DNA of 11,015 bases, from assembly GCA_012270625.1 (NCBI GenBank), contig JAAXHZ010000191.1, positions 1 to 11,015 on the forward strand, given 5' to 3'. Below are positions 6,701 to 11,015 of this stretch, piece by piece; within the stretch, counting starts at the first letter, position 1; each line of letters begins with the position of its first letter. This DNA is from Dehalococcoidia bacterium. GTDB taxonomy: Bacteria; Chloroflexota; Dehalococcoidia; SAR202; UBA11138. Both the position numbers and the translations under genes were made by a program. Under the pieces are notes generated by a model. That model saw nothing but the letters and a program-made list of their open reading frames with translations, did not search any database and was not told where the DNA came from.

Positions 6701-6730
6701 AGCCTATCCAAGCGACAGTCGTATCGTCAA
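6701..6730 (-). promoter_or_regulatory. Possible promoter of the cyclodeaminase-family gene
   Basis: On the minus strand TTGACG (6725-6730, five of six) is followed after 18 bases by TAGGCT (6701-6706), a weak -10 box. The start of transcription would fall about 30 bases before the ATG. The -35 box lies inside a short inverted repeat, TCGT-CA-ACGA (6724-6733). Confidence 0.35.
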
Positions 6731-6743
6731 CGAGCCGACCAAA

Positions 6744-6773
6744 TTGACACCCTTGCTATGGCCTGAGTAAACT
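6744..6773 (+). promoter_or_regulatory. Promoter of the malate synthase-like gene
   Basis: A perfect -35 TTGACA (6744-6749) is followed after 18 bases by TAAACT (6768-6773, four of six). Transcription would begin near 6780. That excludes the TTG at 6778 as a start codon and supports the ATG at 6817. It faces away from the cyclodeaminase-family promoter, with only 13 bp between the two -35 boxes. Confidence 0.55.
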
Positions 6774-6816
6774 CGCTTTGCCTCAGACAGAGAATTCACC
6801 CCGAAAGGCCGTCACG

Positions 6817-8520
6817 ATGTCCGTTGCCGACCGAGTCGAATACGCAGATGTACCCGGAGCCGACGATCTGTTCACTCCGGAATTCCTGGATTTCATTACA
6901 GCCGCCTACGATGAGTTTGCGCCCTCGATCGCGGACATACGCGCTAAGCGCGAAGCTTTGATCGCGCTGGCAGTGAACGACAGGGTTCTGCCGGACTTCC
7001 CGCCGGAGTCCGAGATCAACTCCGGCGATTGGCGCGTCCCTCCGCTGCCTGTCGATCTGTTGCGTCCAGGCATTGAAATCTCGGGCCCCGTCTCGATCAC
7101 CAACATGGCCATCAACGCCCTCAACCCCGGCTCAGACGGCGAGCGCGCGACCGGATACTTGGATGACGACGAAGACTCCGCCGGACATCGCCTCGGCGAC
7201 ACCATTATGGCGGCAGTCAATCGCCGCGACGCAACTCTGGGTACGCTCAGATTCCACAATCCCGTACGTAACCGGACATACGAGCTCCAGCCCGGCGAGC
7301 TGCCGTTCTTCATGCACCGCGAACGCGCGACTCACCTCGACGAACCTGACTTCACCATCGACGGCAACCCCATTCCCGCCACGATTCTGGGTCTGGGACT
7401 CACGATGGCCTACGGCGGCAAAGCGCAGGTTGAGAAGGGTCAGGGTCTCTACTTCTACCTTCCAAAGGTGGAAGTGATCGAAGAGGCCCGTTTCTACCGT
7501 GAGTTCTTCGACTTCGGTCGCCGGAAGCTCAGCTACCCGGACGACGCCGAAATCAGGGGCATATTCCTGATCGAATCGCTGCCTGCCGTTTATATCATGG
7601 ATGAGCTTCTGTGGGAGCTTGGCCCCTATGCGGCTGGCCTCAACGCGGCCAGGTGGGACTTCAAGGCATCCGTCTTGGAGTACATAATGTCGGATCCGGA
7701 TCAGGTCTGGCCCGACAGGTTCGGCGTGGACATCAAGACCACCGACTTCATGACCAATATCTTCAGAAGACTTGTGGCCGTGTGCCTGCGACGTGGCGCT
7801 GCTCCAATCGGAGGCATGGCAACCGCGCTGCCTTCGAGAGATGAAGAAGTCAACCAGGTCGCTGGAGACTCTATCCGCTCAGACAAGGAGTGGGAGGCCC
7901 AGCAGGGATTCATCCGGGGATGGGTCGCGCACATCTTCCACATGAAGACCGCCGCCGACCCGTTCAAGCAGCTCCGCAATTCCGGCTGGGAACCGTCCCC
8001 TGACATGTACGATCCAGGCAACTTCCCTGTCAACATTAATGTTCCTGAAGGCCCGATCACGACAGAAGGCTCGCGTCGCAACGCGCGGATGCTGATAGAG
8101 TACGTTGAAGGATGGCTCCAGGGTAGGGGCGCAAAGGGCATTGACAGCCTCGAAGGTCAGCCCGGAATACACCCCGCGCTCATGGAGGACCTCGCCACCG
8201 GCCGCATATCGGTCGCGCAGACCGCCCAGCGTGTTGTCCATAGCGCAAAGGACGAGAACACGGGTCAGGTTCAGGACTTCGCCCTCATCAAGCGGCTTCT
8301 CCAGGAAGAGCTTGCGGACATATCCGAGCGCCGCACCGCCGCGGCCCCTTCTGATCCCGTATCACAAGAGGCTCTAGCGGCAATGCTCCAACGCTACGAG
8401 CAGGCGTACAAGATTGCGCTCAGGTGGATCAAGAACTACACCGAGTTCGACTTCCGATCCCTCGGCTCCTACACCCACGCCGACCTCATCGCCATAGCCA
8501 AAGCCGACGACGCATTCTAA
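6817..8520 (+). CDS. Divergent malate synthase A-like protein
   Basis: This 567-residue protein aligns along its length with malate synthase A, which condenses glyoxylate and acetyl-CoA to malate in the glyoxylate shunt. Shared landmarks are GPVSITNMAINALNPG (90-105), DDDEDS (116-121), RERATHLDE (168-176, matching the catalytic-arginine segment), YFYLPKVE (212-219), LIESLPAVYIMDELLWEL (251-268, Glu253), YAAGLNAARWDF (271-282, Asp281), IGGMATALPSRDEE (331-344) and MEDLATGRIS (456-465, Asp458 in the place of the catalytic base). It departs where the family has RGxHLPEKH and DGTWxAHPGL; here these read RATHLDEPD and IRGWVAHIFHM. No isocitrate lyase is present. The start is the ATG with GAAAGG eight bases upstream; a TTG 39 bases earlier is less likely. 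It may be a malate synthase or a paralogue using another 2-oxo acid. Confidence 0.85.
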   Translation: MSVADRVEYADVPGADDLFTPEFLDFITAAYDEFAPSIADIRAKREALIALAVNDRVLPDFPPESEINSGDWRVPPLPVDLLRPGIEISGPVSITNMAINALNPGSDGERATGYLDDDEDSAGHRLGDTIMAAVNRRDATLGTLRFHNPVRNRTYELQPGELPFFMHRERATHLDEPDFTIDGNPIPATILGLGLTMAYGGKAQVEKGQGLYFYLPKVEVIEEARFYREFFDFGRRKLSYPDDAEIRGIFLIESLPAVYIMDELLWELGPYAAGLNAARWDFKASVLEYIMSDPDQVWPDRFGVDIKTTDFMTNIFRRLVAVCLRRGAAPIGGMATALPSRDEEVNQVAGDSIRSDKEWEAQQGFIRGWVAHIFHMKTAADPFKQLRNSGWEPSPDMYDPGNFPVNINVPEGPITTEGSRRNARMLIEYVEGWLQGRGAKGIDSLEGQPGIHPALMEDLATGRISVAQTAQRVVHSAKDENTGQVQDFALIKRLLQEELADISERRTAAAPSDPVSQEALAAMLQRYEQAYKIALRWIKNYTEFDFRSLGSYTHADLIAIAKADDAF

Positions 8521-8661
8521 GAGCGTGTTTACAAAGGTGATTTCCCCAGGGCTTCCTCTCCCTAGAGGGAGAGGATTGAGGTGAGGGTGAAAGCGCTGGC
8601 AGGGGACTCCCCATCATCCTAGCCTTCTCCCAGCGGGAGAAGGGATTTTAGAAACACCCTC
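8521..8661. mobile_element. MITE-like non-coding element, 141 bp
   Basis: The ends are inverted repeats: GAGCGTGTTTACAAA (8521-8535) against the complement of TTTAGAAACACCCTC (8647-8661), matching at 12 of 15 positions. The direct triplet TAA flanks both sides (8518-8520 and 8662-8664), like a short target duplication. Inside are two perfect hairpins: CCTCTCCCT/AGGGAGAGG with a two-base loop (8555-8574) and CCTTCTCCC/GGGAGAAGG with a three-base loop (8623-8643). It has no coding capacity and fills nearly the whole 167-bp gap between two convergent genes, where its hairpins may also act as a two-way terminator. The core at 8555-8589 recurs at 874-909. The left TAA is also the stop codon of the malate synthase-like gene. 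Confidence 0.6.
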
Positions 8662-8687
8662 TAAGGTCTGTCTGGGACGCGACTGCC

Positions 8688-9653
8688 TTAACCTGATCGT
8701 TCCAGCGCTGTCCCCACCTCGGACGCCAGCGTCTCGAGATGTTCCTCGTAGTCGAATACCGGGTTGAGCATCAGCATACCGGCTCCCGCGTCGATCACTT
8801 CTTGCAGCCCCTCGACACACGCCGAGACACTTCCCCAGACCGACACCTCCGAACCCATCTCGGCCCTGCCGTACCACGCGCCAAACCATTCGGTTAGCCG
8901 TCTCTCGGCTCTGGCGGCGTCCTCGTCCACCGCGATGTAAACCCGCTTGGATATCGGAAACTCGCTCGGCTCTTTGCCGAGACGATCAAGCTCATCGCGG
9001 ACAATCCGCGCGTGCTCCCTGAACTGGGCTGTGGACGTCGAACCTGCTCCCATGAACCCATCAGCCATCCGGGCAGTGCGTCGAAGTCCGGCTGGATGCC
9101 GTCCGCCAAACCACAGTGGCGGATGGGGCTTCTGGACGGGTTTCGGACTCATCGGAACGCTGTCCAGCTGCCAGATATCGCCGTCGAATACTGCTCTCTC
9201 CTGCGTCCACAACGCCTTCATCACGCCGATGGACTCGGTGAAATGGAGAACGCGACGCTCAGATGGCCCGCCGAACAGAGGATATGTCCACGGGCGGCCA
9301 CCGAGTGCGGTCCCAACTGTCAGCCTGCCCCGGCTGAGGACATCCAGCGTACTGAGCTGCTTCGCGAGCAGCGCGGGGTTCCTGGTAGTGGCGATAATCA
9401 CAGCTGAGCCAAGCCTAATGCGCTCGGTAACTGCTGCCAGGTAGGTCAGAAATGTCAAAGGCTCGGGTGTTGGCGTGGAGCCAACCAGCTGCTCGACAAC
9501 CCAAAGGCTGTCGTAGCCGAGCTCCTCGGCGCGACTGGCGTAGGCTCGGATTAAGTCCAGATCGACCTCGCCCTCCGGAAACGTCTGAGGAGCCGCGATG
9601 CCCAATGGGATGGACAGTTTGGCTGCGCTATCCATATTGCCGTCATCCACCAT
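8688..9653 (-). CDS. LLM-class (luciferase-like) flavin- or F420-dependent oxidoreductase
   Basis: This 321-residue cytoplasmic TIM-barrel oxidoreductase belongs to the bacterial luciferase-like superfamily, whose members use FMN or coenzyme F420 for hydride transfer or monooxygenation. Visible motifs are AEELGYDSLWVVEQ (42-55), ERIRLGSAV (77-85), the family hallmark STLDVLSRGRLTVGTALGG (101-119), and KPHPPLWFGGRHPAGLRRTA (175-194) followed by ADGFMG. The sequence does not settle whether FMN or F420 is used; the compact form lacking large insertions fits either. The ATG at 9653 overlaps the end of larB by 11 bp and has AGGTG seven bases upstream; a second ATG at 9635 is possible. The overlap indicates one operon with larB. 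It converges on the malate synthase-like gene across the MITE-like element. The substrate is unknown. Confidence 0.9.
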   Translation of the reverse strand: MVDDGNMDSAAKLSIPLGIAAPQTFPEGEVDLDLIRAYASRAEELGYDSLWVVEQLVGSTPTPEPLTFLTYLAAVTERIRLGSAVIIATTRNPALLAKQLSTLDVLSRGRLTVGTALGGRPWTYPLFGGPSERRVLHFTESIGVMKALWTQERAVFDGDIWQLDSVPMSPKPVQKPHPPLWFGGRHPAGLRRTARMADGFMGAGSTSTAQFREHARIVRDELDRLGKEPSEFPISKRVYIAVDEDAARAERRLTEWFGAWYGRAEMGSEVSVWGSVSACVEGLQEVIDAGAGMLMLNPVFDYEEHLETLASEVGTALERSG

Positions 9654-10440
9654 CGGTCAACACCTGCCGCTGTGATGTCAGGTTGATCATTGCTGCCAGG
9701 TAACCGCCGCCGAATCCATTGTCGATATTGACGACTCCGATGCCGGGAGCGCAGCTGTTGAGCATAGCTAGCAGCGGAGCTAGACCGTCGAAACTGGCCC
9801 CGTAACCGACGCTCGTCGGTACGGCTATAACGGGCGTATCGACAAGACCGCTCACTACTGATGGAAGCGCGCCCTCCATGCCTGCCACCACTACGAGCGC
9901 CCTGGATGAGCGCAGCATCGGCAGGTGGTCCAGGAGCCTGTGCAGGCCGGAGACTCCCACGTCGGAGATCCTCTCCACCTGGCACCCGATCAGCTCCGCC
10001 GTAATCGCTGCTTCCGTAGCCACAGGCAGATCGGATGTGCCGGCGCACAGCACCGCTACTCCGGGCACTCCGGTCTTATCACGCCTGCGATCGACCACGA
10101 TGCACCTTGCGGCGGCATCGTAACTGGCATCGTCAATCTTCTGTGCCGTCGCCTCGTAGGCTTCAGGCTCAGCCCTTGTCACCAGAAGTCGGTCTGACCG
10201 ACTCAGTACCGACCTTGCTATCTCGGCAATGTGCTCGGGAGTCTTACCCTGGCCGAACACCACCTCCGGGAAGCCCTGCCTAATAGATCGGTGGTGGTCC
10301 ACCTTGGCGAAATCCAGGTCTTCGTAAGGTAGGTCGCGCATCTGAGAGACGACCTGGTCCACGCTCAGCTCGCCTCTCTTGAGCGCCTCCAGCACCGCGC
10401 GCAATCGGATCTCTTCGATGGGGAAACCTCCAGCACACAT
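9643..10440 (-). CDS. larB: LarB, nickel-pincer cofactor biosynthesis (PurE-like)
   Basis: LarB carboxylates nicotinic acid adenine dinucleotide and releases AMP, giving the pyridinium-biscarboxylate mononucleotide that LarE and LarC turn into the nickel-pincer nucleotide of lactate racemase and related enzymes. The 265-residue length is normal. Evidence: HHRSIRQGFPEVVFGQGKTP (49-68), then the PurE-like domain with CAGTSDLPVATEAA (132-145), DVGVSGLHRLL (160-170), VVVAGMEGALPSVVSGLV (183-200), VIAVPTSVGYGASFDGL (204-220) and LNSCAPG with Cys230 followed by VVNIDNGFGGG (227-246). The conserved Cys of this last region is reported to bond the pyridine ring during catalysis. LarC and LarE are absent from the window. 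The ATG at 10440 is the only normal start before LarB-like sequence begins, but it has no clear ribosome-binding site. The gene overlaps the LLM oxidoreductase gene. Confidence 0.95.
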   Translation of the reverse strand: MCAGGFPIEEIRLRAVLEALKRGELSVDQVVSQMRDLPYEDLDFAKVDHHRSIRQGFPEVVFGQGKTPEHIAEIARSVLSRSDRLLVTRAEPEAYEATAQKIDDASYDAAARCIVVDRRRDKTGVPGVAVLCAGTSDLPVATEAAITAELIGCQVERISDVGVSGLHRLLDHLPMLRSSRALVVVAGMEGALPSVVSGLVDTPVIAVPTSVGYGASFDGLAPLLAMLNSCAPGIGVVNIDNGFGGGYLAAMINLTSQRQVLTDGG

Positions 10441-10463
10441 CCAAGTTTGCGATCACCAGTGGG

Positions 10464-10492
10464 AGTATACAAGTGCACTCAGACCCTGGTAA
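10464..10492 (-). promoter_or_regulatory. Promoter of the larB-LLM operon
   Basis: On the minus strand TTACCA (10487-10492, four of six) and TATACT (10464-10469, five of six) are separated by 17 bases. The start of transcription would lie some 17 bases before the ATG at 10440, so the leader is very short. The -35 box begins five bases after the hairpin that follows the zinc-ribbon gene. Confidence 0.5.
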
Positions 10493-10497
10493 AGCAG

Positions 10498-10532
10498 TGG
10501 CCCCCTCCTGTTCATCGAACAGGAGGGGGCCA
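10498..10532 (-). terminator. Strong hairpin terminator after the zinc-ribbon gene
   Basis: TGGCCCCCTCCTGTTC (10498-10513) and GAACAGGAGGGGGCCA (10517-10532) form a perfect 16-bp stem with a three-base loop. It lies 24 bp beyond the stop of the zinc-ribbon gene and before the larB promoter. On the minus strand it is followed by CTGCTTTACC, so a full T-run is missing. Its strength and position still make termination the most likely role. Confidence 0.7.
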
Positions 10533-10556
10533 AATGGGGGTACTATCTCAGTGAAG

Positions 10557-10889
10557 TCAGCTCGCGCGAGGCTGCTCCATCTCCTTTATGAGTCTTGCCA
10601 TTGTCGTATCGACCAGCTCAGATACCGCGTCGCCCGGCGCGTCCTTGTACCATCCGCATTGCAGGCATCTTACATAGGCGCCGTCCCAGTCTCTGCCGCT
10701 GGTCACGTCGCCTCCGCACCGCTGGCATCCCCTTAGCTGTAGTCTGACCTGCGGGAACCGCTCGCCGCCCGGCAGCAAGGCGTCGTAGGGATTGCCATTG
10801 TTCAGGTGTTCGGTCCCAGAGCCAGTGCCCGTGGTTATGTCTTTTCCTCTGATGATCGTCGAGTTTTCGCCTCTTTCTATTCTCAGCAT
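10557..10889 (-). CDS. Small zinc-ribbon protein of unknown function
   Basis: The product has 110 residues. Its N-terminal half is polar, with glycine- and threonine-rich stretches (GKDITTGTGSGTEHLNNGNP, 15-34). The C-terminal half has two CxxC pairs, CQRCGG (55-60) and CLQCGW (75-80), spaced 16 residues apart, as in a zinc ribbon. A likely helix with an acidic and basic face ends the protein (AVSELVDTTMARLIKEMEQ, 88-106). I recognise no named family; zinc ribbons of this type bind nucleic acid or other proteins. The ATG at 10889 is chosen because AAGGA lies seven bases before it; a TTG seven codons upstream is less likely. The gene is ended by a strong hairpin and appears to be a single-gene unit. 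In the 126 bases upstream only a CATAAT at 10992-10997 looks like a -10 box, with its -35 outside the window. Confidence 0.7.
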   Translation of the reverse strand: MLRIERGENSTIIRGKDITTGTGSGTEHLNNGNPYDALLPGGERFPQVRLQLRGCQRCGGDVTSGRDWDGAYVRCLQCGWYKDAPGDAVSELVDTTMARLIKEMEQPRAS

Positions 10890-11015
10890 GATGACTTCCT
10901 TACGTTTCAAGACCGAATATTGATTCCACGTACAACTCTAAAAGCACAGCGGTCGCGGCGCATCATCAGACTTCACGATTCATCGGTGTACATTATGCTT
11001 ATCTTTGAATCACAC

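Noticed and set aside
6778..6816. TTG start giving a 13-residue N-terminal extension of the malate synthase-like protein
   Set aside because: The best promoter would start transcription near 6780, and the ATG at 6817 has a GAAAGG at good distance.
7701..8141. Open frame of 146 codons on the minus strand inside the malate synthase-like gene
   Set aside because: Antisense to conserved malate synthase motifs, with no ribosome-binding site.
8947..9444. Open frame of 165 codons on the plus strand opposite the LLM oxidoreductase gene
   Set aside because: Antisense shadow: the minus-strand frame has clear LLM motifs over the same bases.
9551..10048. Open frame of 165 codons on the minus strand across the larB/LLM junction
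   Set aside because: It is another frame of two recognised genes, and its Arg/Ser-rich product has no domain.
10890..10910. TTG-started seven-residue extension of the zinc-ribbon protein
   Set aside because: The ATG at 10889 has AAGGA seven bases upstream, which the longer start would turn into coding sequence.
1..11015. Search by eye for tRNA, rRNA, CRISPR arrays and transposase genes
   Set aside because: No cloverleaf, rRNA-like stretch, regularly spaced direct repeats or transposase motif was seen.

Overview
This looks like about 11 kb of chromosome from a moderately GC-rich, free-living bacterium. The gene set fits the uncultured Chloroflexota, SAR202/Dehalococcoidia type: a peptide/nickel-type ABC transporter whose lipoprotein carries helical repeats, a luciferase-like (LLM) oxidoreductase, LarB, and an ornithine cyclodeaminase-family protein. 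That placement is inferred from gene content and style; there is no rRNA or other marker here. All genes lie on the minus strand except the malate synthase-like gene.

Left part (1-5674). At the left edge are two short unknown reading frames. One (381-758) has an N-terminal membrane segment. The other (1-356) runs off the window, and the two share one frame separated by a single TAG, so they may be one broken gene. Next comes a three-gene operon, read right to left: an 830-residue substrate-binding lipoprotein (2993-5485), a DppB-type permease (1921-2868) and a DppC-type permease (929-1909). It has a recognisable promoter, a small palindrome in the leader, and a perfect 11-bp stem-loop between the binding protein and the permeases. 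No ATPase gene is present.

Middle part (5675-8520). An ornithine cyclodeaminase/mu-crystallin family gene (minus) and a malate synthase A-like gene (plus) are divergent across about 150 bp that holds two facing promoter candidates. Both proteins keep the fold signatures but differ from the classical enzymes at active-site motifs, so their usual names may mislead. With the transporter next door, a module that imports and degrades a nitrogen-containing organic compound is a reasonable guess, but not shown.

Right part (8521-11015). The gap between the convergent malate synthase-like and LLM genes is filled by a 141-bp non-coding element with terminal inverted repeats, two internal hairpins and a flanking TAA/TAA. 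It looks like a miniature inverted-repeat element, and part of it recurs at 874-909. Beyond it, larB and the LLM oxidoreductase overlap by 11 bp and form an operon with its own promoter. Upstream of that promoter is a 16-bp perfect hairpin that ends a small zinc-ribbon gene (10557-10889). The last 126 bases hold only a weak possible -10 box. No tRNA, rRNA, CRISPR array or transposase gene was seen.
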